Shown: piece after piece, positions 34,465-44,069 of the stretch | Layout of the letters: every line of letters begins with the position of its first letter | Numbering within the stretch: position 1 is the stretch's first letter | Assembly: GCA_903895725.1 (NCBI GenBank) | Contig: CAITUV010000013.1 | Coordinates: 62,001-126,000 of the forward strand | DNA: 64,000 nucleotides | Source of the DNA: an uncultured Myxococcales bacterium | GTDB taxonomy: Bacteria; Myxococcota_A; UBA9042; CAIXZC01 | Reading direction: 5' to 3' | Program-made: the position numbers and the translations under genes | The notes under the pieces: model-generated | Seen by the model: the letters and a program-made list of their open reading frames with translations, nothing else | Database searches by the model: none | What the model was told of the DNA's origin: nothing

Positions 34465-37400
34465 TTAGAACGGTCCGTACTCCAGCGAGAATGCCGGCAC
34501 CCAGACGACGGGATTCCAGGGGGCCGGCAGGAGCTGCAGCGACTGCCCGGGGCCGGCCGGGGTCCGAACAGCAAGCCCGATCGCTGCCATGGCCGGAGAC
34601 GAGCTGAATCCGACCAGGAGCTCCGGCATGGTGTAGCAGGTTGGCTTGGGTGGCAGACCGGCATTCCAGGTGCACGAGGCAAGCCAGTCCGCATCCGACA
34701 GAACGTACGCGGGCTCCTTCTTCCCGGCAGGGCTCGTCACCTCCGCCGGCTCGGGCAGGTCGAGCCCCTCGTCCCCGTACCGCGTCCGGACCTCGAGCAC
34801 GATCTCCTCTCCGGCAGGCAGCGCCATCTCGAAGCCCTCCGGGAGCGGATTGGGCGTCCCCTCGAACGCGGGCGAGGCATGAAGCGAAGCGAAGATCGTC
34901 CCACCCCACCAGCTCTCGGGCAGAAACTCCGGGGCCTCTCCGCATGCCGGATTGGAGGGGGGCGGCGCCTGCACTTTGCACTGCCCGGTCGGACAAGCCC
35001 CGGTGCACACCCCTTCCTGCGGGAGGTAGACCCTGGATGACAACATCTCCACCTTCTCCGTCGGGATCTGCTCGATCGACGCCAGCGCTGCGACCTGCGT
35101 CGGATTGACCAGCTTCTTCACCGTGAGCAGCCCGGGGGACTCCTCGAGCGTGTGCAGGTTCGTCGTGAACGGTGCGCAGGCCCCCGACAGCGTGTCAGGC
35201 GGCCATTCCTGCGGAGGCACGTCCACCAGGAAGAGCGGCGGCGGAAGAACGTGCATCACGAACTTCAGCTCCTGCTGCGACGTGTTTCCTGCCAGATCGA
35301 TCGCCTCGATGACGAGTCGGTTTGGGACCAGCCCCTCCTCGAACGTGAACTCGGCCGGCGGGGTGTCCGAGAACAACTGCAGGCCGATGAATGCGAACGT
35401 GGGCCACGCGCCGCAGAACATGGGCTCGTAGCTGACTTCCTTGAGCAGCGCTTCATCCCGGTAGTACCGAGTGACGAGCGTGGTCTGGAAGTCGATCCCG
35501 TCGGGCGGGCAGGGGTCGTCCACCAGGAGGCTCCAGCGTGGCACGTTCTCCTCCTCCAGGTCGTCCCCTTCACTCAGGGGGAGGCGGGAGGCGAGGCGGG
35601 AGAACTCGGGACACACGGTCGCACAGGTCAACGGGTTGAACGTCACCGAGGGCGTCCCGGCAAGGTCGTACTTCACGTCCCCTGACTGAGGATTGTAGGT
35701 GGCCTTGGCCCCCGACTCGTCCTGGAACACGGTTTCGAGCAGCGTGATCGTCGGGGGCGTGGAATCGAACCAGATCCCGAAGTTCAGCGAGGCCTCGTTT
35801 CCGACCGCATCCTGCGCCAGCAGGACCAGCGTGACGAACCCCTCGTCCGGGATTGCCTCGAATTTCCCCGTGGCCAGGTAGGTGTCTCCCGACGTCTGGG
35901 CCAGCGTCCAGTCGGCCCCGCCCCCCTGGACCGCAACGCCGGCGACACCGCTGTCCGCGTCGGAAGCGGTCACCAGCAACGAGACGACCTCGGCCGGTTT
36001 CAGCACCGTCTGTGAGCCCGAGACCGACAGCAGCGGCCCGGTCCCGTCCATCTGCCAGTGCACCGACGCAACGGTCTCCCGCCCGGCAACGTCGACTGCG
36101 ACGACCTCGACCGTCACCGGCTTCGTCCCGTCCGTCGGCAACGGCACGTCCAGAGTGCACTCCGCATCGCAGGTCAGCTCCCCCAGAGGCCCCGAGACGA
36201 GGACCGAGGAGATTCCCTTGCCGTCCGACACCTGGACCTGGCCGTTGGGCGAGGCCGGTGAGTACCATCCCCCCTCGGGCGGCATGAACTCCACCGTCGG
36301 CGGCTCGCCGTCCAGGCAGGCGTCGGCCTGGATGCTCGCCTGGTTGCCGCATGAATCGATCACCTCGAGCGCAACCTGCGAGCCGTCCGGGAGGCCGCCG
36401 ACCGCACAGCTCCACTTGCCTGCCTCGAGCGCACTGCAGACCTGCTCGGTCCCGCCGATCCGGAGGACCACGGCATCGACCGACTCCTCGGGCTCGTCGG
36501 TCACCTCCACCAGGAAGGCCTCGGGAACTTCGGGCAGACATTCGGACGGAGCCGGGGCCACCGACTTGATCACCGGTGCGTCCCTGTCGAAGCGGTAGTG
36601 GATGTCGAACTCGGTCGAATTGCCCGACGAATCCGTGGCCCGGTAGATGAAGTGGGCCTTGGGGTAGGCGGGTTCCAGGGCCTCGTCCGGGTTGACTTCC
36701 ACCGTAATGGTCGCCGTACCGGCCACAGCGTCCAGCACCACCTCGTCCGGGAAGCTCCCCGGGTCCGGCGCGACACGGACCACCCCGGCTAGCGCATGAT
36801 CGTCGATCACGTTCACCTTCAACACGGCCTTGGAGCAGAGGAGGGTGTCGTCCGCCGGAGAGTCGGGTGACAGATGGAACTCCGGTTTGAGCGGGTCGAA
36901 CAGGCTGCCCGGCAGCCCCGAGAACAACGGCCCGTCGTCCAGTGCCAGGCTGTCGTACATCCCGGATCGGCGGCCCAGCTCGGCTGCCAGGACGACGGCC
37001 TCCTCGAACGCGACCCACGAGTGCACGGCCTCGGCCAGGTCGTGGCGCAGTGTGTCCACCGAGAGTGGCTCCCCGCAGACGAAGAGTGGCCCGGGCGTGT
37101 TCTTGTCCGGCAGGAGCCCGCTCCCGTCGAGCACACCGTCCGTGGCGTCCGCGACCAGGGCCGCGGTCAGTTCCTGGAGCCCCGTGTCGCTCTGGGGGCA
37201 CCAACCGTGTACCAGTCGCGACAGGCCGACTTGCGCCAGCGCCAGGGCCGTCTTGCCCGACACGGGGCCGGAGTGGTCCTTGGAGGGCAGCTCGGGCACG
37301 GTCCTCCCAACCTCCGGCGGTGCGCCGGACAGGAGGTGTTGCCCCAGGCGGTCTGCGGCCACGGGAAGAACGGACTCCCACGTTCCGCTCGTCAGGCCGG

Positions 37401-37857
37401 CCGAGGCCGGATCGCGGGAATAGGCCTTTGCCAACCCCACGACCAGCGAGGAGAACGGGTCGAGCACGAGCACCTCGTCCTGCCCCTCGGGAGCAAAGAG
37501 GAACGCGGCTTCCAGGGAATACCCGTCCCCGAGATGACGCTCGCTGTCCCACCCTACGTCATGCCACGTGGCCTCAGCCCCCGAGGCCCGGACCAGCAGC
37601 AGATCTCCGGTCCGGATGCCGGCCAGATCGATCGAGAATGCCCCCTGGTCACCCGACAGGCCGCCGCCAACGCGGGTCTCGTGCCCCTGGCTGTCGACCC
37701 GGAACACGTCGAGCTGAGCACCGCTCATCGGCGTGGGCAGCAGGACTGCCCCCTTGAGCGTGAATTCATGCCCTTCCCCGGCAGGCTCCTTCTCCTCCGC
37801 ACAGCCGGAAAGGAGGGCAAGGAACGAAACGATCACGCTCCAACCTGATCTCGACAT
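34465..37857 (-). CDS. Giant lipoprotein with Ig-like segments
   Basis: The 1130-residue product has a lipobox (LALLSGC, Ala at +2). The N-terminal 280 residues look globular and carboxypeptidase-regulatory-like (KGAVLLPTPMSGAQLDVF). The middle contains repeated Ig-like beta-sandwich units with motifs such as ATDSSGNSTEF, DVAGRETVASVHW, DADSGVAGVAV and AVGNEASLNFG. The C-terminal part has Cys pairs (CTGACPTGQC) and a final beta-rich domain. It is probably an outer-membrane surface protein for adhesion or structure. No catalytic motif is recognised. A weak promoter lies upstream and the gene appears monocistronic. Confidence 0.72.
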   Translation of the reverse strand: MSRSGWSVIVSFLALLSGCAEEKEPAGEGHEFTLKGAVLLPTPMSGAQLDVFRVDSQGHETRVGGGLSGDQGAFSIDLAGIRTGDLLLVRASGAEATWHDVGWDSERHLGDGYSLEAAFLFAPEGQDEVLVLDPFSSLVVGLAKAYSRDPASAGLTSGTWESVLPVAADRLGQHLLSGAPPEVGRTVPELPSKDHSGPVSGKTALALAQVGLSRLVHGWCPQSDTGLQELTAALVADATDGVLDGSGLLPDKNTPGPLFVCGEPLSVDTLRHDLAEAVHSWVAFEEAVVLAAELGRRSGMYDSLALDDGPLFSGLPGSLFDPLKPEFHLSPDSPADDTLLCSKAVLKVNVIDDHALAGVVRVAPDPGSFPDEVVLDAVAGTATITVEVNPDEALEPAYPKAHFIYRATDSSGNSTEFDIHYRFDRDAPVIKSVAPAPSECLPEVPEAFLVEVTDEPEESVDAVVLRIGGTEQVCSALEAGKWSCAVGGLPDGSQVALEVIDSCGNQASIQADACLDGEPPTVEFMPPEGGWYSPASPNGQVQVSDGKGISSVLVSGPLGELTCDAECTLDVPLPTDGTKPVTVEVVAVDVAGRETVASVHWQMDGTGPLLSVSGSQTVLKPAEVVSLLVTASDADSGVAGVAVQGGGADWTLAQTSGDTYLATGKFEAIPDEGFVTLVLLAQDAVGNEASLNFGIWFDSTPPTITLLETVFQDESGAKATYNPQSGDVKYDLAGTPSVTFNPLTCATVCPEFSRLASRLPLSEGDDLEEENVPRWSLLVDDPCPPDGIDFQTTLVTRYYRDEALLKEVSYEPMFCGAWPTFAFIGLQLFSDTPPAEFTFEEGLVPNRLVIEAIDLAGNTSQQELKFVMHVLPPPLFLVDVPPQEWPPDTLSGACAPFTTNLHTLEESPGLLTVKKLVNPTQVAALASIEQIPTEKVEMLSSRVYLPQEGVCTGACPTGQCKVQAPPPSNPACGEAPEFLPESWWGGTIFASLHASPAFEGTPNPLPEGFEMALPAGEEIVLEVRTRYGDEGLDLPEPAEVTSPAGKKEPAYVLSDADWLASCTWNAGLPPKPTCYTMPELLVGFSSSPAMAAIGLAVRTPAGPGQSLQLLPAPWNPVVWVPAFSLEYGPF

Positions 37858-37888
37858 ACGGACCCCCTCGACTGTTGCCGCCAGCCGC

Positions 37889-37917
37889 AGTCTACCTCAG
37901 GATCCGGGAATGACCAA
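37889..37917 (-). promoter_or_regulatory. Putative promoter of the giant lipoprotein gene
   Basis: On the minus strand TTGGTC (37917-37912) and TAGACT (37894-37889) are 17 bp apart, matching at three and four bases. Confidence 0.3.
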
Positions 37918-37953
37918 GAGCGCTGGAGCGAGGAGGAAGCCTGAACCCGGGAA

Positions 37954-38637
37954 TCAGAAATGGAGGGTGACGCTGAGGTCTCCCGAGAGATGGTTGAGAT
38001 AGACGCTGCGGGTAGCCGGCTCCAATTCGGTGCCGTTATCCATGTACATGCCCTTGTAAAGGACCCGGGCCCCGATTCCCAGAGACTGGGACAGCCTCAC
38101 TTCGAGCCCGCCGCCTCCGTGCCAGCCGCCGCCGGTCATTTCCCGCCCCTCGAGACCTTCTTCCGACACGGCGTAGAAGCCCGCCCCCCCCTGGAGGAAC
38201 GGCTCGATCCGTACGGAATCGGGGAACAGGAAGTACTTCAGATCCAGCGTGAGCCCGGAAAGCACCGCCTGCTCGTAGTGCGGCTGCAGGTTCGGGTCGG
38301 TATCGTGGAACGACATGTTGCCGCCCAGCTCGAGAGCAAATCGCGTGCTCAACCGAAGGCCGAGGAACAGGTCGCCGCCCCAGCCCGTTCGAATGAAGCG
38401 GGTCAGGTCGTTCCCGCTGTCCACGATGTAGTCCGCCACCAGTCCGCCTCCCACGTAGATGCCCAGACGATTGGCCTCGGATTCACGGCGAGGCCGAGGC
38501 AGAGGCGCCCAGGTGCTGCGTCCAGGCTTGCGCCGGTGGTAGCTCGAGTGGGCCACGACCGGCTGAGCAAGCGCCAGGTCTGGAAGAACCAGGAGTCCAA
38601 GCAGCAGCGCCACGGGCGCCAGGCGAATTCGGGTCAT
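37954..38637 (-). CDS. Outer-membrane beta-barrel protein
   Basis: The 227-residue product has a signal peptide (LAPVALLLGLLVLPDLALAQ), a basic spacer and then strands typical of an OmpA/OmpW-like barrel: LGIYVGGGLVADYIVD, GGDLFLGLRLSTRFALELGGN, VRIEPFLQGGAGFYAV and LSVTLHF at the end. The Phe terminus supports outer-membrane insertion. No periplasmic OmpA domain is present. Its leader shares the sequence GATGAGGTG and AACCCATG with the metalloprotease gene at 38708-41137. Confidence 0.7.
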   Translation of the reverse strand: MTRIRLAPVALLLGLLVLPDLALAQPVVAHSSYHRRKPGRSTWAPLPRPRRESEANRLGIYVGGGLVADYIVDSGNDLTRFIRTGWGGDLFLGLRLSTRFALELGGNMSFHDTDPNLQPHYEQAVLSGLTLDLKYFLFPDSVRIEPFLQGGAGFYAVSEEGLEGREMTGGGWHGGGGLEVRLSQSLGIGARVLYKGMYMDNGTELEPATRSVYLNHLSGDLSVTLHF

Positions 38638-38707
38638 GGGTTCACCTCATCACGGTTGCCGATCCAGGACGACGAAAAGCGGTCCCGAGACGGCACCAGG
38701 AGAGAGC

Positions 38708-41137
38708 CTATTCAAACTTCCCCCGGTCGGCCGTCCTCCGGAAGAGCACGACGACCGTCAGTAGCGCCACCAGCAACCCTCCAGCCGTCGCCGGGGACGT
38801 CGGTGTCGCGGCCCCTGCCGCGCAGCCCCAGCTGCTGTCCGAGGTCGGAGCAGGCTCGTCCCCGTCATCCGGATCCGGCTTGGTGTCCTCCGGCTTGGGC
38901 AGGCAGACCGACAGCCCGGAAAACTCCGGCACCGACGTACACTTCCGATTGGACCCGCAGACGGGCGCAGCCAGATCGCAGGCCACGCGGCACTTGCGCA
39001 AGTCCCCTTCGTCCACGCACAACAGCGTGGCGCACTCGAAGTCGCTGCCGCAGGTCGCCCCTTCCTTGCCCGCCCCCGGAGTGATGCACCCGCCCTGAGG
39101 ACCGTTGTTGAGCGGAATGCAGCCCTGCCCCGCCGGGCAGGCAGGAGCGAGCACCTGGCACGACTCCCGGCAAAGGCCCGCGATGCAGACCTTGCTGCCG
39201 CACTGCTCATTGGCAGAGCACGAGGCTCCGACCGGGAAGGCCCCTTCCTGGCTGATGCAGACGCTGCCGTATGGAGAGCCGCCGTTGCACACGTACCCGC
39301 TCGCACAGGCCCCCTGGATACACGGGGCAAGGCATACTGCCGGCCCCGAAGCCGCCCAGCAGATCTGCGTCGTGCACTCCATGGACGAGAAGCAGGTCTG
39401 GCCAATCCCCTTGCCCGTCGGCATGCACAGCCCCGTCGGCTGGCCGTCGTAGAAGACGCATTCCGTGCCGGAGGGGCAGCTCGCCTGGCTCGAGCACGCG
39501 GCCCGGCAGAACTTCTTGTCCACCCCGGGGAGCGGGGCGCAGTACCCGCTGAGGCACTCGTTGTGATGCTGACACCAGGACCCCTCCGGCTGCGGGTCCG
39601 GTGCCGGCAGGCAGGCCCCGAGCGTGCCGACCACCATGCAGGTCATCCCCGCAGGGCAGGAGGGATTGGCCGGGTTGCACAGCATCCGGCAGGCCGACTC
39701 GCCAAGCTCGGAATCGAAGTAGCAGTAGGCACTCTGGCATTCCCAGTTGGCCTCACAGGCCATGCCGTCCTTCTTCTCGGGAAGCCGGGCCAAGGGGACG
39801 CAGCCGCCGTGGATGCCGGAAGGATCCCCGGGAACCGGGACGCACTTGCCCCCCGCCGGGCACCCGCCTGAGAACGGGTTGCACTGATCGCGGCAGTATT
39901 TCTTCTGGGAGAGGAAATCCGGGAAGCAGAGACCCGACTTGCACTCGCTTCCGGTCTCGCAGGGGAGGCCGTTCTCCGTCTTGGCGACGCTCCCCTTGAC
40001 GCAGGCCCCCTTGCCCCCCGTGTACTCGACGCAGGTGAACCCGAGCGGACATCCGGTTCCACCGTCGATGTCCGTGCAGTACTTCGTGCAGTAGAACAAG
40101 CCCGTGAGGCAGAAGTACGGGCTTTGGCACTCACTGGCAAAGTAGCAGTCGTCGCCAAAGGTCTTGGTCCCCGCAACTTCGAAGCAGACCCCCTGGGACT
40201 CGCCCTCGACCGGGTAGCAGCCGAACCCCTCAGGGCAGTCCTGCTGGCTCACCGAGCACCAGTTCGCACACCAGAAACCCTGCTGCGTCTTCACGCAGAA
40301 GTAGGGGCTCTTGCAGTCCGCATCAGACTGGCACGTGGCGCCCAGCTCCCCCTTGCCCGTGCTCGTGGGCGGCGTGCACTTGCCGCTTTGGCACTTGTAC
40401 TTCGACGCGTAGAACTCCTCCCCCTGCGAGTCCTCGGTGATCACATAGGGGCACTGGGAGTCAGTGGAGCAGGTGTAGGTGGTTTCCGGGTAAAGAAAGC
40501 AGATGGCGTTCTTGTCGTCCTGGTGCAGCGTGGCACTCTTGCCGTACGGGTCCACGTAAGGGGCCATCGTCGGCGGATCCGACTCGTCGAACTGGAGGTT
40601 GTGGCCGACCCCGAACAGGTGGCCGATCTCGTGGATGGCCACGCTCTTGACGTCCATCGAGTACCAGGTGTTGCCCTTCGTGTTCCACGAAATCGTGCCG
40701 TTGAACGCAATGTCCGCTTCCACGATCGTCCCGCTGAAATTGTAGAGCGGTGAGGTCACGCCCAGCACGCTGGCCCCGTAAGGCCAGTAGCCTTCCTTCC
40801 AGATGAGCTCGTTCTGCCCGTTGCTTTCCGCACCGGTGGACAGGACCGAGGTGACTGAAGTCGTGCCGGTCTGCTTGAAGGTCAGAAACGCACAGGTGAC
40901 CGCCTGCCAGTCGGCAAACGACGCCACCACCGCGTTGAGATCGGAGTTGTCCTGGATTCCCGACCACCCGTCCGTGTCCAGCACGTAGGGGACCTCCTTC
41001 ACGCTCCACTTGACCTCTTTGCCGCCGGCAGTGCTGATGCTGAAGGCCCTGGAATCGGTCGCGGGCAGAACCAGGAGCGCAACGAGGAGCAGGCCGAGAA
41101 GCTTCGGGATTCGACGCTCGAGCCGGATCGGGTTCAT
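38708..41137 (-). CDS. Matrixin-like secreted metalloprotease with Cys-rich repeats and MYXO-CTERM-like tail
   Basis: The 809-residue product has a signal peptide (LLGLLLVALLVLPATDSRA) and a matrixin-type zinc protease domain. That domain has HEIGHLFGVGH at residues 169-179 (three His ligands and the catalytic Glu) and a Met-turn PTMAPYVDP. From about residue 240 there are roughly seven Cys-rich modules of about 60 residues (for example LGATCQSDADCKSPYFCVKT and GLPCETGSECKSGLCF). The C-terminus has SSWGCAAGAA, a hydrophobic helix and RRTADRG, like a MYXO-CTERM surface-sorting signal. It is probably a surface-anchored protease. The ATG at 41137 follows GAGGTGG; ten bases separate it from the upstream gene. 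Confidence 0.85.
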   Translation of the reverse strand: MNPIRLERRIPKLLGLLLVALLVLPATDSRAFSISTAGGKEVKWSVKEVPYVLDTDGWSGIQDNSDLNAVVASFADWQAVTCAFLTFKQTGTTSVTSVLSTGAESNGQNELIWKEGYWPYGASVLGVTSPLYNFSGTIVEADIAFNGTISWNTKGNTWYSMDVKSVAIHEIGHLFGVGHNLQFDESDPPTMAPYVDPYGKSATLHQDDKNAICFLYPETTYTCSTDSQCPYVITEDSQGEEFYASKYKCQSGKCTPPTSTGKGELGATCQSDADCKSPYFCVKTQQGFWCANWCSVSQQDCPEGFGCYPVEGESQGVCFEVAGTKTFGDDCYFASECQSPYFCLTGLFYCTKYCTDIDGGTGCPLGFTCVEYTGGKGACVKGSVAKTENGLPCETGSECKSGLCFPDFLSQKKYCRDQCNPFSGGCPAGGKCVPVPGDPSGIHGGCVPLARLPEKKDGMACEANWECQSAYCYFDSELGESACRMLCNPANPSCPAGMTCMVVGTLGACLPAPDPQPEGSWCQHHNECLSGYCAPLPGVDKKFCRAACSSQASCPSGTECVFYDGQPTGLCMPTGKGIGQTCFSSMECTTQICWAASGPAVCLAPCIQGACASGYVCNGGSPYGSVCISQEGAFPVGASCSANEQCGSKVCIAGLCRESCQVLAPACPAGQGCIPLNNGPQGGCITPGAGKEGATCGSDFECATLLCVDEGDLRKCRVACDLAAPVCGSNRKCTSVPEFSGLSVCLPKPEDTKPDPDDGDEPAPTSDSSWGCAAGAATPTSPATAGGLLVALLTVVVLFRRTADRGKFE

Positions 41138-41147
41138 GGGTTCCACC

Positions 41148-41705
41148 TCATCGTGCCCGGGATTCATTGACCCTGCGGAACAGCTCTTCGAGCAGGAGCG
41201 GCTCCTCCGGCCGCCCTGGCTCGAACTGATCGGGTGCCCCGCCGGGCCGAACCAGCGACAGACCGGTCAGGTCCCGAACGGCGATCGGCCGGTCGTTCGC
41301 GTCCTTCGCCACACGAAAAACCCCCTGGCTCATTCCGGTCACCACATGCTCGATTCCCGTGAACTCGAGGAAAACGACGACTTCCTCTCCGGTTCGAAAG
41401 CGGGGCTGCCCCGGTATCGCCAGCGTGTAGCCGTCGACGCTCCCTCCCACGAGGCGAAGGGTGTAAGCCGGTCCCGGGTTGGTCCCCTTGAGCACCCGGT
41501 GCACCGTGAACGTGACGTCGGTCACGATCCGGGGGGACTTCAAGGTGCCCTGATTGGATGCCTGCACCTGCGTCACCGTGGCGTGGAACACCAGCGACGA
41601 TGAGCCGACAAGCGAGTCGAGGTCCAGGTAGCGCACGGTCGTAGCGGTCGACGGGAATGGAACGAGCAGCAGCACGAGAAACATGAAAGCCGGGACGCGT
41701 CGCAT
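41148..41705 (-). CDS. Small exported protein, unknown function
   Basis: The 185-residue product has a signal peptide (FMFLVLLLVPFPSTA) and a beta-rich body (TVRYLDLDSLVGSSSLVFHATV, VTDVTFTVHRVLKGTNPG) of the kind found in exported proteins next to metalloproteases in Myxococcota. No enzyme motif is visible. The ATG at 41705 follows GGAGGTG at good spacing. It is first in a two-gene unit with the matrixin-like protease, so a chaperone, inhibitor or accessory role for that enzyme is possible but is only inference from position. Confidence 0.7.
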   Translation of the reverse strand: MRRVPAFMFLVLLLVPFPSTATTVRYLDLDSLVGSSSLVFHATVTQVQASNQGTLKSPRIVTDVTFTVHRVLKGTNPGPAYTLRLVGGSVDGYTLAIPGQPRFRTGEEVVVFLEFTGIEHVVTGMSQGVFRVAKDANDRPIAVRDLTGLSLVRPGGAPDQFEPGRPEEPLLLEELFRRVNESRAR

Positions 41706-41731
41706 GGGCACACCTCCGCGAAGTCGGAGGC

Positions 41732-41760
41732 ATTATGCCAATGGGGGGAAGCGACTGCAA
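41732..41760 (-). promoter_or_regulatory. Putative promoter of the protease operon
   Basis: On the minus strand TTGCAG (41760-41755) and CATAAT (41737-41732) are 17 bp apart; the -10 matches at five of six bases. The leader would be about 20 bases. Confidence 0.45.
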
Positions 41761-41852
41761 GATGCTGAGCATGACGACGAGCAGGTCGTGGATTCGGGCC
41801 GATGCTGCGTGCGTCGAGTCGCCTCACAATGCGGTTCTCGGAAATACGACGT

Positions 41853-41873
41853 GAAGAAATATCAAAATTCTTC
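41853..41873. promoter_or_regulatory. AT-rich inverted repeat upstream of the TPR-kinase
   Basis: GAAGAA (41853-41858) and TTCTTC (41868-41873) flank nine AT-rich bases in an otherwise GC-rich 267-base intergenic region. It may mark the kinase promoter or an operator. No good -35/-10 pair was found here. Confidence 0.25.
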
Positions 41874-41972
41874 TAAAGTGGGTCTCAGCAGCTGCCGTAG
41901 ACCGAGTGTTGCGCACCCGACTGTCGGCTGACCGCTGCAACCGGGGGCCAACCTCGAGCGGAGTAGAGGGCG

Positions 41973-43931
41973 ATGCAGGCAGAAGTGTTCTTCACAACAA
42001 TGCTGACCGGGGCCGCCGCAGCTGCACTGGGACTGCTCCTCTGGCGCCGCAGCGGCCGGCGCTCCCGTTCGGAGCGGCAGGCCGAGCGGCTCCTTGCGGA
42101 CGGGCGGGCCGCCGAGGGGGCCACCCTCATGGCGACCGCCGGTCGCCATCGGGCCGCAGCCGATCAACTGGTCATGCGGGGAATGCCGGAGATGGCGGTG
42201 CAGGTGCTCGCCGATGCCGGGGACTTCGTGGCCGCTGCCCGGGTGGCCGCTTCGGCGCACGACTATGCCAGGGCGGGGGAGCTGTTCCGACTGGGTGGGG
42301 ACCGAAGGACCGCGGCAGCAATGCTGGAGCGGGCGGGCAACCACGCGGCTGCGCTGGCCCTGTACATCGAGCTGCGGGACGCCGACCGGGTCGCTGGATT
42401 GTGCAGTCGGGAGGGCCTTGATTCCGGACTGCTGGAGAAGGCTGCAGTCTGCCTCCAGGAGGCCGGAGACCAGCTTTCGGCTGCCAGGGCATTCATCCGG
42501 GCCGGCAAGGCCGAGCGGGGGAGCAGCCTCCTGTGCCGCATGGGCAAGCCGGAGGAGGCGGCCGCCGCCCTCGAGGAGGCCGGGGACCTCAAGGGAGCGG
42601 CGGAGCTCCACAGCAAGATGGGGCAGCACCGCCGAGCCGCATACCTCCTGGTCAAGGCAGGACATTGGGAGGCCGCTGCGGCGCAGCTCGAGGCCGACCG
42701 GGACTACCTTTCCGCTGCACGACTGCTGCGCAAGATCGGCCGGCCGGTCGTCGCTCTGGAATCGCTCAAGAAGCTCACTCCCGACAACCCCGGGTATCGT
42801 GGCGGCATGATGCTCGCCTCCGCCATCCTCGAGGAGTGCGGCCGTCTTGGCGAGGCGGTGGCGGTTCTCTATGGCTGCCTCGAGCACATCGGCTACAAGA
42901 TGGAGACTTGCGAGGCCATTACTCGGCTCGTCGAGCTGCAATGGCTCTACGGTGACCTGGCCGGTGCCCAGGTCACGATTGAAAGGGCCATGGCTGAGGG
43001 GGTGCACTCGGAGGCCCTGGACGAGTTGCTCGACGAGCTGCAGAAGGCTTCCCGCGAGCAAATCTACGAGCCTGTGGCATTGCCTGGAGCCGGCAAGTCT
43101 CCGGACACGCGCAAGGCCACCGGTTCCTCCATCGGATTCCCCAGGGACAGCCGCTTCCAGCTCATCCGCAGGCTCGGAAGAGGGGGCAACGCCCTGATCT
43201 TCCACGTCATCGATCGGCGCAACGGCCAGGAAGTTGCGCTCAAGCTTCTCTTCTCCGACATCCTCCCTCTCGGCGAGGCTCGGCGCTACTTCGAGCGGGA
43301 AGCCCGGGTCGCCTCCGAGCTGCGACATCCCAACATCGTCCGCGTTCTCGATGCGGGGGAGCTCGAGGGGCGCCCCTACCTGACCATGGAGTTCGTCGAC
43401 GGCGTCAACCTGCTCCAGGCCATGGACGTCCAGGACCCTCCCTCCCTGAAGCAGCGAATCGGGATCTGCGTCCAGCTTTGCGAGGCACTGTCCTATGCGC
43501 ACAGCCGCGGCGTCATCCACCGGGACGTCAAGCTCGAGAACGTCCTGGTGGCCCGCAACGGCCAGGTCAAGCTCACCGACTTCGGCCTGGCCAAGGTCCT
43601 TGGCGAGGCTTCGGTCCGCTCCGGCTTCATCGTGGGAACTCCGCTGTACATGTCCCCCGAGCAGATCGCCGGGAAGGAGCTGGATGGCCGGACCGACATC
43701 TACTCTCTCGGAGTCCTCATGTATCGGCTGTTCACGGGCCGCTATCCGTATGACCCCGCGCAGATGGCAGTCATCACATGGCCTCCGGCTCCCGTGCCTC
43801 CCCTCACGCTCGCCCCATTTCTCCCGGAGGCACTCTCGGGCATCATCCTGAAGTGCCTGATGAAAGATCCCTCTGAACGCTTCTCGTCCGCTGCCGAGAT
43901 CCGCAGCGCCCTCCTTCCCCTGGGAGCCTGA
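41973..43931 (+). CDS. Membrane-anchored TPR-like Ser/Thr kinase
   Basis: The 652-residue product has an N-terminal TM helix (TTMLTGAAAAALGLLLW), a basic stop-transfer stretch and a long helical repeat region (about 45-370) of TPR/SEL1-like units such as AVQVLADAGDFVAAARVA and AAMLERAGNHAAALALY. A C-terminal Hanks kinase domain follows (about 395-650) with LGRGGNALIF, HRDVKLEN (catalytic Asp518), DFG and GTPLYMSPEQ. The order is unusual because most bacterial kinases have the kinase first and the sensor after the TM helix. The whole soluble part is probably cytoplasmic. It is monocistronic and convergent with nothing close. Confidence 0.85.
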   Translation: MQAEVFFTTMLTGAAAAALGLLLWRRSGRRSRSERQAERLLADGRAAEGATLMATAGRHRAAADQLVMRGMPEMAVQVLADAGDFVAAARVAASAHDYARAGELFRLGGDRRTAAAMLERAGNHAAALALYIELRDADRVAGLCSREGLDSGLLEKAAVCLQEAGDQLSAARAFIRAGKAERGSSLLCRMGKPEEAAAALEEAGDLKGAAELHSKMGQHRRAAYLLVKAGHWEAAAAQLEADRDYLSAARLLRKIGRPVVALESLKKLTPDNPGYRGGMMLASAILEECGRLGEAVAVLYGCLEHIGYKMETCEAITRLVELQWLYGDLAGAQVTIERAMAEGVHSEALDELLDELQKASREQIYEPVALPGAGKSPDTRKATGSSIGFPRDSRFQLIRRLGRGGNALIFHVIDRRNGQEVALKLLFSDILPLGEARRYFEREARVASELRHPNIVRVLDAGELEGRPYLTMEFVDGVNLLQAMDVQDPPSLKQRIGICVQLCEALSYAHSRGVIHRDVKLENVLVARNGQVKLTDFGLAKVLGEASVRSGFIVGTPLYMSPEQIAGKELDGRTDIYSLGVLMYRLFTGRYPYDPAQMAVITWPPAPVPPLTLAPFLPEALSGIILKCLMKDPSERFSSAAEIRSALLPLGA

Positions 43932-44037
43932 GCCCGCCCTGTCTGCCCGCAGGTCAACCGAGAGGGCCCTCCAGGCGGCGGCTGCCGTCCACGTCCACTC
44001 GTTCGATCCGTTTCCGGCGCGCCCCGCCCGGAGGTTC

Positions 44038-44065
44038 TTTACAACTACATGGGCCTTTCTATAAT
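44038..44065 (+). promoter_or_regulatory. Strong sigma70-type promoter
   Basis: TTTACA (44038-44043) and the perfect TATAAT (44060-44065) are 16 bp apart, the best match in the window. The start would be near 44072. An ATG at 44049 lies inside it and is therefore not a gene start. Confidence 0.6.
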
Positions 44066-44069
44066 ATTG

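Noticed and set aside
43960..43975. GAGGGCCCTC palindrome after the TPR-kinase gene as a terminator
   Set aside because: No following T tract and only five-base arms.
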